Shown in pieces: positions 45,268 to 54,915 of a stretch of 64,000 bases of DNA; position 1 is the stretch's first letter, and every line of letters starts with the position of its first letter. The stretch lies in NCBI GenBank assembly GCA_963691655.1, contig OY829326.1:91567235-91631234 (forward strand). The letters run 5' to 3'. The notes below the pieces were generated by a model that saw nothing but the letters and a program-made list of their open reading frames with translations, did not search any database and had not been told where the DNA came from. Both the position numbers and the translations under genes were made by a program. This DNA comes from Toxonevra muliebris. Lineage: Eukaryota; Arthropoda; Insecta; Diptera; Pallopteridae.

Positions 45268-47265
45268 TTACCGTAGATTGCTTTTATGTATTTTTGTGCC
45301 ACCAATCAAAACCGCAGTGCCAATATCCTTCTCGACAACCCTTTCAACATAAATTTTGTCAAATTTATTTCCTAGCCTTCTATTTCGTTTTAGGAAAACT
45401 TTGTCTCCGGGGCTATAAGTTTTTAATGCCTTGCCTAGATTTTCCCTCTCTAAAGTTTTTTTCTGAGTTTCAATTAGCATTTTCTTTACTAGAGTCAGCT
45501 TTTCTGGCGAATAATTATGAAACACGTCGGTTGGTCTAGCTTTGGTAACTGAATGAACGCTACAATTATATTTGTATGTGGCTAACAATACTAACTCAAC
45601 AGTTTCGTCTATTTGCTGTTGCTCTTTGATACAACGTGCTATCTCTAGTAAAGTGGAGTGAAATTTTTCAACCTGCCCATTGCTCTCACTATGGAGCGTT
45701 GGTATAAAAAATTGTTCAATTGAAAAATGATCTCGCAGTAAACTTTTAATTGCATTTGAGTGGAAAGCTTTTTCATTGTCAGAAACGATCGTTTTAGTAT
45801 TGGTAAATTTTAATAAAACTTCTAAGAGAGCGTTTTTTATATCGATTGTGGATCGTGATGCAATGGGCTTTACCACCGCAAATTTAGAAAACCTATCAAT
45901 GCACGTGAAAAAAAGTTGCTTGCCAGTTATGAAAATGTCCATGTGAAGAATTTCTCCTGGAAGGTGCGGAATGGGGGTTTTACCAATCCCGGGATCGGGC
46001 GGTTTACGTTGATACTTGTTTTTCAAGCATATCTTGCAGTTCGCAATAATTGCTTTCAACAACTTTTTTATGTTCGGAAAATAGTATTCGCGAGAGATTT
46101 GCTGAAAATTTTCATATAGGCCGCGATGAGCTCGGTTATGCTCTGTTGCTATCGCTTCGAGCTGGTCGTTATTGTTGATTAAGTCGATAACCAGAATATC
46201 GGTATGGACAAATTTGACTGCAGGAAATGCTAATACCAAAGTGTTTTGTATATCCGCCAAAGTTGCAAGGTCACAGCGAATACCATTAGTGACATTAGGG
46301 TTAATAACGGACCGTAGGCAATGAACAAGGTTTTCAAGAGTGTCAAAAAAAATTGTGTGTCTAATAAATTTTTGAAAAATGATTTTAGTGGTTTTACTAA
46401 ATGAGTTTGATTTGGCCAGCACCAATTGGTTTTTGAATTGATTAATAGGACAACCAACAGTTTTTATCACATTAGTTGATGAGTCTTCGCTGTGCATAGT
46501 TTCGCTTTCATCGGTTTCATTCAAGTGATGGGAGAACTGTCGAGAAAGTGCATCTGCTACCTTATTATCTTTACCGGGTTTGTAATGGAAATTGGGTGAA
46601 AATTCTTCCACGAACGCCCGCCACCTTTTCATTTTCGCATTGGGGTTTTTGTCTGAAATTGCAAATATAAGTGGTTGGTGGTCAGTATAAATATTAACAT
46701 TTTTAATTCCGTAGAGATAGTGCCGAAGCTTTTTCAATGCCCACACAATCGCTAGAAGCTCTCGCTCGTTAGTGGCGTAGTTTTGCTCTGTCGCAGTGAG
46801 CGTTCGCGAAATCATTGTAATGGGACGACCCTTTTGGGACAAAACCGCTCCTAAAGCAGTGGAAGAAGCGTCCGTAGTTAACTCAAAAGATTGATTGTAA
46901 TCAGGGTATTGCAACAGAACGTCCTCAGATGCCAATATTCGCTTTATTCTTTCAAATGCACATATTGCTTCAGTGTTAAGATCGATTTTTACGTTTTTTG
47001 AGCTCTGCGTCCCTACTTGCCCATTTCCGCCACGAAGGTAAACGGTCAAAGGCTTGACAATGGCGGCATAATCCTTTACGAATCGCCGATAGTACCCAGA
47101 TAGGCCGAGAAACGAGCGTAGCGCTCGAAGAGTTTTTGGTGGCTCGTAATTAATAATATCGTGAACCTTATCCGGGCAGGTCTTGATACCCTTTTGAGAA
47201 ACTAGAAATCCCAGAAACTCTACCTCAGTTTTGAAAAACTTTGATTTTTCTGATGAGACTCTCAC
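45268..47265 (-). CDS. pol: Gypsy RT C-part, RNase H and integrase
   Basis: A 665-codon minus-strand frame. It begins within the reverse transcriptase thumb/connection (RVSSEKSKFFKTEVEFLGFL) without the preceding helix, so its first codon is not a real start. An RNase H region follows (TTDASSTALGAVL, YATNERELLAIVWAL, YTDHQPLIFA). The integrase zinc finger (HNRAHRGLYENF...CKICLKNK) lies around 46160-46020. The integrase core has D in HMDIF, D in VSDNEKAF and E in NGQVEKFHSTL, all present. The end lacks a recognisable chromodomain. The N-terminal break coincides with a deletion that removes roughly 20 residues relative to typical RTs. Confidence 0.93.
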   Translation of the reverse strand: MRVSSEKSKFFKTEVEFLGFLVSQKGIKTCPDKVHDIINYEPPKTLRALRSFLGLSGYYRRFVKDYAAIVKPLTVYLRGGNGQVGTQSSKNVKIDLNTEAICAFERIKRILASEDVLLQYPDYNQSFELTTDASSTALGAVLSQKGRPITMISRTLTATEQNYATNERELLAIVWALKKLRHYLYGIKNVNIYTDHQPLIFAISDKNPNAKMKRWRAFVEEFSPNFHYKPGKDNKVADALSRQFSHHLNETDESETMHSEDSSTNVIKTVGCPINQFKNQLVLAKSNSFSKTTKIIFQKFIRHTIFFDTLENLVHCLRSVINPNVTNGIRCDLATLADIQNTLVLAFPAVKFVHTDILVIDLINNNDQLEAIATEHNRAHRGLYENFQQISREYYFPNIKKLLKAIIANCKICLKNKYQRKPPDPGIGKTPIPHLPGEILHMDIFITGKQLFFTCIDRFSKFAVVKPIASRSTIDIKNALLEVLLKFTNTKTIVSDNEKAFHSNAIKSLLRDHFSIEQFFIPTLHSESNGQVEKFHSTLLEIARCIKEQQQIDETVELVLLATYKYNCSVHSVTKARPTDVFHNYSPEKLTLVKKMLIETQKKTLERENLGKALKTYSPGDKVFLKRNRRLGNKFDKIYVERVVEKDIGTAVLIGGTKIHKSNLR

Positions 47266-47936
47266 TGTTCGTCCGGCGAGTAGATGATTATGCCATCAAC
47301 ATAAACGTGGCAGAACTTCCCGATGTCCTCACGTAAAACATCATCGATAGCTCTTTGGAATATGCTTGGCGCGTTTTTTAAGCCAAAAGGCAACCGGCAA
47401 AACTCGTATTTTCCATTATTTATGCTAAACGTTGTTTTCTGTCGATCTTTTTCACACATGATAATCTGATGGAAGCCTGATTTGAGGTCTAGGGTCGTAA
47501 AATATTTCGATTTGCCTAAATTGGCCAGGATTACTGTTGTGTCAGGTATGGGATATCGATCTGCGATTGTTTTCTCATTAATTTTTCTATAGTCGATCAC
47601 CATACGTAACTTAGGGTTGCCATTTTCATCAAGACCTTTTTTAGATACAACGTGGACTGGCGAATTGTAGGGCGAACAGGATTCTCTTATAATGCCGTCC
47701 TTAATAAGCATTTTAACTTCGTTATTGACAAAAGGGGCCACTGATATGGGATATGGATAGCTTTTGCTGTAAATTGGTTCCTGGGTATTTGTGCGGATTT
47801 TTCCTTCAACAGATGTATTATAAGGAAGCGCTCTATTGGGATCCGCGAAAGCATTTACATTTTTACTAATAACTTGAAGAAACTGGAATTGAAAATTAGC
47901 TGGCACTGAGTCTTCTTCTATTGTAATTAAATTCAC
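47262..47936 (-). CDS. pol: Gypsy RT N-part
   Basis: A 224-codon minus-strand frame holding RT fingers and palm: GIIRESCSPYNSPVHVVSKK, RMVIDYRKIN, TTLDLKSGFHQI and FCRLPFGLKNAPSIFQR. The catalytic box reads YVDG where YVDD is expected, which should abolish activity. The frame stops directly after YSPDEQ, where a deletion joins it out of frame to the rest of pol. Upstream, the open frame continues into the protease segment. Confidence 0.92.
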   Translation of the reverse strand: MNLITIEEDSVPANFQFQFLQVISKNVNAFADPNRALPYNTSVEGKIRTNTQEPIYSKSYPYPISVAPFVNNEVKMLIKDGIIRESCSPYNSPVHVVSKKGLDENGNPKLRMVIDYRKINEKTIADRYPIPDTTVILANLGKSKYFTTLDLKSGFHQIIMCEKDRQKTTFSINNGKYEFCRLPFGLKNAPSIFQRAIDDVLREDIGKFCHVYVDGIIIYSPDEQ

Positions 47937-48240
47937 TTGATCGCACGAAAGATGCTGTAGTTTGATTTTACCATTTCGGTAGAATAAATACCCTCTTTCT
48001 GTATCAATTTTTGCATCAATCTGTTTGAGGAAATCATAGCCTATGATACCATCAAACGTACTTAAATTTGAAAGTACGTAGAAAGTTGAGGTATGATTTA
48101 AAACATTTATTAAGCATTTCTTATTTATGATGTTTATGCCATTAATTGATTTAAAATAAAGGCTTATCTAAAGGCTTAATGCCATGAATAAATGAAAGGT
48201 TTTTTACATAGTTTTTTGATGTGCCAGTGTCAATTAAGAT
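47937..48240 (-). pseudogene. Gypsy aspartic protease segment
   Basis: The minus strand reads ILIDTGTSKNYVKNLSF at 48240-48190, with the D-T-G active site. After a one-base frameshift and stop near 48150 it continues with STFDGIIGYDFLKQID, the flap and second helix of retroviral-type proteases, and runs into the RT frame. The mariner fragment sits immediately upstream. Confidence 0.85.
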
Positions 48241-48250
48241 GCGAAGCTGT

Positions 48251-48638
48251 GTCATTAAGAACAAGTCAACCTTTTGTATGCGTTGCGATTTTTACTATGG
48301 ATAAAAATATCGAACAAAGAGTTTGTGTGAAATTTTGTGTTTCAAACGAAATTTCTTGTGCCAAAACGACATGTTTTGGGTATGCGGAAAGTCTCAGCGC
48401 GATTGGTGCCAAAAGATCTGAATTTTCTTCAAAAAGTGAATCGCAGTAAGGTGGCTGAAGACATGCTTGAACGCGTAAATTCCGATCCAACGTTCATCGA
48501 ACGCATCATAACTGGTGACGAGACATGGGTTTTCGAGTACGACATGCAAACAAGTCAACAATCATCGGAATGGCGCGCCAAAAATGAGCCGAAACCGAAA
48601 TCGCAACGCACACAAAAGGTTGACTTGTTCTTAATGAC
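48251..48638 (+). mobile_element. Internally deleted mariner inside the Gypsy element
   Basis: About 40-bp inverted repeats, starting GTCATTAAGAACAAGTCAAC on both ends with one mismatch, bound 388 bp. The plus strand encodes an N-terminal start (MDKNIEQRVCVKF) joined out of frame to a middle segment with VPKDLNFLQKVNRSKVAEDM and IITGDETWVFEYD, which carries the first catalytic D. The rest of the DDD region is gone. A TA duplication is not visible at the edges. It interrupts the gag-protease junction and can only move in trans. Confidence 0.9.
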
Positions 48639-50086
48639 GCCGTAACCAAACTAAATGACACATAGCAATAAAAATTCACAGAATAGTGGTTGACAGTTGT
48701 GCCAACCTGGGAAAAAAATTTTTTTGAAATATTCTCAGAGGGAAAATTAAAAATGAGAATTTCCGGGTACTTATTTGACAGAATGTAGTTTAAAAAATTG
48801 ATTTCATCAGCATGATCTTCAGCGGCATCCTCGTCTTCGCGATTGTAAGACTCATTGTTGGAATTATACTCAGAATAATGTTGAGTTACGTACCCAGTAT
48901 CTTGACAGTTATCGTCACCATAACTTTCATATTCAACATCGGTCGAATATGCTCCCATTTTTTCTGGCATAAAGTGAACTTTTTGCACTTTTTGAATGGG
49001 TGATTGATTAGAAAGTGATAGTTCACGTGAACGCTTAAATGCTACTGGCTGGCTAGAATTTGGTTGATTTGGTCTGAAATTACTTGTAAAATTATGTGGC
49101 TGAAACGAGTTCCTGTTATGCGGACGTTGAGGTGCATGAAACGGTGTGTGCTGTCTATAAAAGGATGTACCATTGTCTACTTCCATAGCTGTTGGTCTAA
49201 TGGAAGCATTTGGATACAAATGTATGTTGGGTTGATTTGTTCTATTGGAAGCATTTGGGTAAAAAGGTATATTGCCATGTTGCATTAGTTGATATTGGGG
49301 CATTGTTGGTCTTGGCCTATTCGGTTTCATTGCGTTACCTGCCGCAAAAGCTTGCGCGAACTCATAACGCGTGTGACTGGTTTGAAGTTCCTGTGCGACT
49401 GCAAGGGCACTTGGCAGATCCTTTGGCCTAGCAGAAAAAAGTATGTCGCATAATGGACGTCGAAGTCCAGATATGAACACACGCAATGCATTCTCTCTAG
49501 AGCGTTCATTAAGCGCTGCAATAACGTCGCTATTGCCACCATGAGTCATAATTTGTTTGTTGATTATCAACGTCATCTTTTTATCGACCTTATCATAGTA
49601 ATCTGTGATAGATAAGTTCCCTTGCCTTAAAATACTAAGCTCATTTTCCAATACATATAAAGGTCTTTTATCTGCATATGTTTGGTCGAGTCTGGCCATG
49701 ATTGCTCTGAAATTCAGAATTGTATTAAACGATGCAAGGGTGGAGTTAGCAGAGTCAGTAATTTTGTTTCTAAAAATGCCCATGGCTATGTAATATTTTT
49801 CGGAGCCTTCCGTATAATAATTTATGGCAAAATGCGCGGAACTTCGCCAAGCTGGATACGAAGAAGGATCGCCTTTAAATTCTGGTAGGGACTTAACTAA
49901 ATCTAGGCTTGCATCATTTCCACCAATCATGGGGTTTACAGAAACAGGTAAATAAGGTTGAATATTAGGTGGCTCTAATCGGTTAAGCGCTAAAGTTAGA
50001 CGATTTATTTGCTGTTCTAGTTCCTGTCTGGTGCGTTCATTAGTCATGTTAACAATCTCCAGCACCTGTTCACGGCTGACACTCAT
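48639..50086 (-). CDS. gag: Gypsy Gag
   Basis: The minus-strand ATG at 50086 opens a frame of 526 codons, of which the last about 44 are read from the mariner insertion and are not part of Gag. The N-terminal helical region (VLEIVNMTNERTRQELEQQI) and LPEFKGDPSSYPAWR are typical of Gypsy/mdg-type Gag capsid. Residues from about 255 on are rich in N, P, R and Q with repeated PNAS..R motifs. No CCHC zinc knuckle is present, as in several fly Gypsy lineages. The leader between the primer-binding site and ATG is about 830 bp. Confidence 0.9.
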
Positions 50087-50913
50087 TTTGTAGCTTTTAA
50101 ATTACCTTTGCTTAAAGTTTAGATTTTATTTTAAATTTGACAAAAGTGTCTTTCTCGAAAAGGAAAGTATAAGAAAGGTCCACACAAAAGTATTTGCACT
50201 TGCGGGTTTGAAAAGTATTTCCAACGAAAATGCAAAAAAATCCTGCAGAAATTGTTAGAAAGCTTGAAATTTTATAAAACTTAGAATTACGCAATAATTT
50301 TTATGAAATTTCCAGAATTGTTAAACTTTTCACAAAATCCAAACAAAACTCCCTGCACCCTCGTATTTGTAAAGCAAAACTGTTTAGTGTTTGCTAAATG
50401 TTGCTTAAATATTTAATGAGGCTTTTTTTTTAAAAAACAGGGTTTCAAACGGTGAATTTAGTTGCACAAAAAAAAAATTGTATTGTAATAAGAAAAAACA
50501 CACTTTCTAATATATTTTTATTGTACAGTTTTTATAGATTTCATAATGAAAGGAAAAAAATATGATTTGATTGAAATTATGATTTAAGTTTAGGATTTTC
50601 GTACAAAGTTTTTTACAAAAAAAAAGAAAAATTTATTACCACAAAATTAACAAGTTTTGAAAATACTCTTGATTTATTGATCTTTACAAAAAGGAACAAG
50701 AAACAAATTATGTAACTTACTTTTTAATATTAAATTTGGCACAACTTTTTTATAACTTTTATAAAGTTTCTTTCAAATGAACTTCTTATTGATCACTACA
50801 CCTTTTACGATTTGGAAAAATCACTTACAATTATATTTTTTTATATTTACTTAATTTTTTAAATTTAACACGGACTTCCTAGGGATTCTATGGTCCTTTT
50901 TTCCTTTTACGAA
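50087..50913 (-). other. Gypsy untranslated leader
   Basis: About 830 bp between gag and the primer-binding site, AT-rich with poly-T and poly-A runs and no coding frame of interest. Confidence 0.6.
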
Positions 50914-50931
50914 GCCCCACGTTGGGCGCCA
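50914..50931 (-). promoter_or_regulatory. Gypsy primer-binding site, tRNA-Lys type
   Basis: On the minus strand TGGCGCCCAACGTGGGGC lies directly after the 5' LTR. It is complementary over 18 bases to the 3' end of insect tRNA-Lys (CUU) with CCA, as I recall that tRNA. Confidence 0.82.
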
Positions 50932-51377
50932 ATTAAGAAGACAGGTTTTAACAATTTTAGTGCGAAGCGACTCGCGTTTATTCCATCTATTCTTCTAATA
51001 ATTCAATCGATCACGCCGACTCTAACTCTAACCATCGAGTTTTGAGAGTTTGGCGTAGGAACAGATTTTGTTGCTATTTAAAGTGCGGATAAAAGATGTG
51101 GGGTCAGTTGTTGTTATAACGTGTGTTGCTACAATAGCTCTCACTGCACTAACTGTTGTCAAGTGACACGCGATCACAGCATGATGATGATCACAATAAT
51201 CGATATTGGTATGTAAGTATGTCTTATCCAAATGCTGTTGTCAAGTGAAACATTCGCACACTTGATAAGTAATATGCAGGTATGTCAGCTTGTTCGACAG
51301 CGTTAGATTTACACAGCAGCGCTGCTCAACATAAAAAATTAGGGGGCTGCACCTTAATGCTAGCTGCTTCGTTAACT
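50931..51377 (-). repeat. 5' LTR of the Gypsy element
   Basis: 447 bp, about 99% identical to 44412-44858. A 67-codon open stretch found in both LTRs is not a gene. Confidence 0.95.
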
Positions 51378-51571
51378 TACACAAAATCTTAGGAAAATCG
51401 GATTAAAGCCACGCCCACCTCTCATATAACTTTTTAAATTTTTTTAAAGAAAACTAATGTTATATCAAAATAAATAACAGCAGAAAGTTGAAAATTCTTC
51501 ATGAAACTATTTTACTATCGGTCACGCCCACCTTTCATATTAAAAAAAATTAAATGTGGGATTTAAATACA

Positions 51572-52529
51572 TACAAATTTAATTTTTTTGTTTATTTCAT
51601 ATTGATATCCTTTGATATCCACACATTGAAAAAATTAGTCACTTTAGCTTTCATCATCATTGCTAGTTTACCTATCTGGAGAAACCTTACCGCCATCGTC
51701 CTCTGTGCCTTTATATGCTTCTGACAATATGAATTGTTCTATTTTACCCCCATTTTTAGCTTCCTGTCTGTAATCAAATAAGCAGCAGCTCTCATTATTT
51801 GTTCGGGATGGCTTCAAGCTATAAGCTTATCTTCTCTCCGTTTTTTCGTTCTCTTACACCCTTCTTCATATGATAACTTAGGCCTGCCTTTCCCGACCCC
51901 ATACATTCCTCACATTTTTTCTCTCCTACGCTGCCAAGCTCTTTCTCAATAAAATTTTTTACATCATCAAACGAGTTGGCTTGCTTATTGCTTTTTACTT
52001 GCAACTAAGCATTAAAACCCGCTTTAATTTGCACACGGCTACTCACTGAAAAAGTTGTATATCTTCAGAAAAAGCAAGCAGCTAAAATTTTCAAATATTA
52101 ATCTACATACTTGCTTGAAAGGAATATAAAAAAAAATCGAAGGTGTTAAGAAGTGTTTTTTTTTATTTAACTTTAAAGTTCAGAGCTTTCTTTCGGTAAA
52201 AATCAGATGCCAGAAATATATATGCAAATCTAGCATTGAAAGTTTTAAAAAATTACCTAATTATATGTTATCAACACTTTTGATTCATATATCGACTTAC
52301 ACTCAAGTTATCGAAATTCAAAGATGAAGCATAAATTTGACTTTGTAATATGGTAGAATGAAGACATAAAAATAAGTAACTGTAAACTCCCATAACTTTT
52401 TTCTTTATAAATATTTTGTAATAATCTTTTAGATTTTTCTTAACTAAAGTATTATCATTGAAACTTCATACCCAAATTTTCAATTCTCTAATATCGCAAT
52501 TTGGGTACTTTGTCCATACTCGCTACACT
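51572..52529. other. Interval between unit A similarity and the RTE relic
   Basis: No supported gene. If the duplication period is 15.69 kb this stretch belongs to unit A, and its counterpart lies beyond the right edge of the window. Confidence 0.4.
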
Positions 52530-54145
52530 GTGCGACGTCAGCTTCCATTGAAGCGCCATTCTTGTGATGCTATCGGCTGGTTATCTTATAGTATGTCCTA
52601 GCCACCTCCATTTTCTTCTCTTTATCTGTGTTGTTATTGGTTTTTCGCTTGCAAGGTTCCAAAGGTCTTCATTTCTTATTAGGTTTTAGGTATTTGTTAA
52701 TGAATACTTGTTTCTGGGTGATGTTGTTTGAAATTAACCAAGTTTCACTTCCATATGTGAGTATTGACTTTACACATGCGTTGAATATTCGGATTTTTGT
52801 TCCTCTGGAAATTTGTGAACTTCTCCATATTGGCTGTAGTCATCCAAACGCCACTCAAGCCTTGTTGAGTCTGTTAATGTCATCTTCCTCTGCTCAACCG
52901 TCTGTGGTCATCATGCTGCCTAAGTAGCAGAATTTGCCCACATATTCGACAGGCTGACTTTTGATTGTGATGTGGTAATTGCTGATGTTTATAATTCGCG
53001 TAGCTTTGGTCTTCTTGATGTTGATCTCGAGGCCCATATTGCGTGCTGCTCTGATTAGATGATCAGTTTTCGCTTGCATGTCGCTGAGCTTGTGCAAGAA
53101 CAGACATATATCATTTGTAAAGTCCAAATCCTCGAGTTGATATGTTATGCCACTACTTTGAGAGCATACGTTTGCCATAACTTCGTCAAGTAATATTGCG
53201 GAGTGAAGGGGTGAAAGTGGGCACCCTTGTTTGACTCCTGCGTTAGTTGTGAATGGCTCGCTGATAGTGCCATTGTGTAGCACATCGCTTTAATAATTCT
53301 AATGAGCTTCTGGGGAACTTGTTTTCTTTGTAACTATCTTCATATTGCGCTACGCTTGATTGAATCAAAAGCTTTCTTTAAATCGATGAACAACGTGCAT
53401 AATGGTGAACGCCACTCGATGGATTGTTCGTTAATCATCCGAAGCATGTTAGATTGATCTACGCAACTTCTTGTTCGTCGCGTATTTTCTTCTCTATTTT
53501 TTGTAGTCTGCCTATTGTAGCTATTATTTTGTAAATTGTGTTAAGAAGCGTTATTCCTTTCCAGTTCTCACAGTCTTTCAAGTCACCGTTCTTTGGCAGC
53601 TTAACGATGGTGCCTTTCTTCAGTGATGGGGGTAATCTTTCTTTTCCCACGCTGCTTGGATGTGTGGTTGCAATAGCTTGGCTGATGTTTGTGCGTCTGC
53701 AAGCAGTAATTTTGGCTGAATGCCTTCTTCTCCTGCTGCTTTATTCAGCTTCAATTTTTGTATTGCCTCCTCTATCCTCCTGTGGTCGATTTGATTTCTG
53801 GTGTTACCACTAGGTGAGCTCCACGTATATTTGTGGATTTCCTTACGTGGGAAGATAGATCCGCCAATGATAAGCTGAAATATCTGGCATAGGTCAATCA
53901 GTCTCTCGCCATTGTTGTTGCGTGTACCACAGTCATATACACCAATGGTTTGCATCAAACCACTGTTGTTGTTTCCAACTTTTGCGTTTAAATCGCCCAT
54001 GAGAGTAGTTAAATCGCCTCTTCCATTGTGCTATTGGTGTCCTTTCTCGTGCGCTAAATGTCGTCATCAGTCGGGTTCCATTATATTCGAGGCTGTGCCT
54101 GGTATTAGTTTTGTTAATCATCTTAATTTTTCATCTGGATAGGTG
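52530..54145 (-). mobile_element. RTE-like non-LTR retrotransposon relic
   Basis: Minus-strand fragments read in order: an endonuclease C-part (about 54121-53800, with MGDLNAKVGNNN, NGERLIDLCQIF, KYTWSSPSGNTRNQID), a linker with a collapsed deletion, RT N-part (53650-53459, KLPKNGDLKDCENWKGITLL), RT palm (53283-52894, GVKQGCPLSPLHSAILLDEV, then FTNDI in place of the YADDI-type box, and GLEINIKKTKA), and a C-terminal RRKWRWLGHTIR segment at about 52610. These are typical of RTE/BovB-type elements. Frameshifts, stops, a deletion between endonuclease and RT, and the altered catalytic box make it inactive. Confidence 0.85.
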
Positions 54146-54915
54146 ATTGGCCTACCGCAGACGATCCTGTGTTAATGGGGCTGTCATTACAGCGTTTTCA
54201 CCACCCTACTGCGCATATATCTGGTTTGTGTCAAGGCTGACATTTGGATAAATTTACAACTGTGTGGTGAAGTGGGGGTTTCGAAGTTTCACGACTTTAC
54301 CCCCAAGATGTTACTGTTTGTGTATATGCTCACCATAATGGATGTTGCTACTGCATTTGTGTTCTTTATTCAGTAAACTGGCGATACGCAGAAATGATTA
54401 TTTGCAGATGAGATAGCTTTTTTGGGCTATGGTATTTTAAAAAAGCGTTCGGCCATGCCCTTGCCGGAAATCGATCCCGGGACCCCTGAGATGTCAGTCT
54501 AGCACGCTGCCATCCACCAAGAACCAAGTAGATTAACCTTATCTGTGTTTGCCGGAAGTTCTCAAAATTTCTACAAGATATTCAAGTTAAATGAATCTAC
54601 GAAAGCATTACTTAAAGCAAATGCTAATAAAATGAAACTGATGAAAATCAACAACAACCCCACAACACTTTCATTCTGCAGAACGAGCTTATAGAATACG
54701 AAAAGGGCCAAATCATTATTTAAGTAGTATAGTGAGCTTTAGCCCAAAACTGGGAAAGACATGAATCATATAGGAATTCGATCTTGTGGGTAAACTCGTT
54801 CCACTTCCAATGCACTATATTCGTTGTTTCTGAATAAAACCAAATGTTCAAAACTAAATTTTTTAAAAAATTACGAGATTTCGATAGTGAATTCTGATTG
54901 AAAAAAATACACTCA
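54146..54915. other. Interval up to the start of unit B
   Basis: Contains the tRNA-like segment at about 54455-54535 and otherwise no supported feature. Unit B similarity begins at 54916. Confidence 0.4.
54455..54535 (-). repeat. tRNA-like sequence, possible SINE head
   Basis: Read on the minus strand, GGTTCTTGGTGGATGGCAGC and CCCGGGATCGATTTCCGG lie at a spacing like pol III A and B boxes, with GACTGACATCTCAGGGG between. Stems pair poorly, so this is a tRNA-derived relic rather than a gene. Confidence 0.4.

Larger units (their letters stand above)
44412..51377 (-). mobile_element. Ty3/Gypsy LTR retrotransposon, recent but defective
   Basis: Two 447-bp LTRs (44412-44858 and 50931-51377), oriented AGTTAACG...TTAATT on the minus strand, differ at about four bases. 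The element is flanked by TACA (44408-44411 and 51378-51381), and unit B retains the single TACA empty site at 59677-59680. Order on the minus strand: primer-binding site, gag, an inserted mariner fragment, protease, RT, RNase H, integrase, polypurine tract. Lesions include the mariner insertion at the gag-protease junction, a frameshift in protease near 48150, a changed RT active site and a deletion near 47262. No envelope-like frame lies between pol and the 3' LTR. Confidence 0.96.
39226..51571 (+). repeat. Segmental duplication, unit A (interrupted by a Gypsy element)
   Basis: From TTGCGAAAACT at 39226, unit A matches unit B (54916 onward) base for base, apart from rare substitutions and a few indels. 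It includes about 2.2 kb of upstream sequence, the whole gene and the 3' flank. Unit A carries the 6,966-bp Gypsy insertion at 44412-51377, after which similarity resumes at CAAAATCTTAGGAAAATC and runs to about 51571, where unit B is cut by another element. Unit A also has a hairpin-bearing segment near 41040 and about 290 bp near 43880-44173 that are missing in B. The full unit may extend to 54915. Confidence 0.93.

Noticed and set aside
48506..48640. C-terminal about 44 residues of the Gypsy Gag frame
   Set aside because: They are read from the antisense of the inserted mariner and are not Gag.
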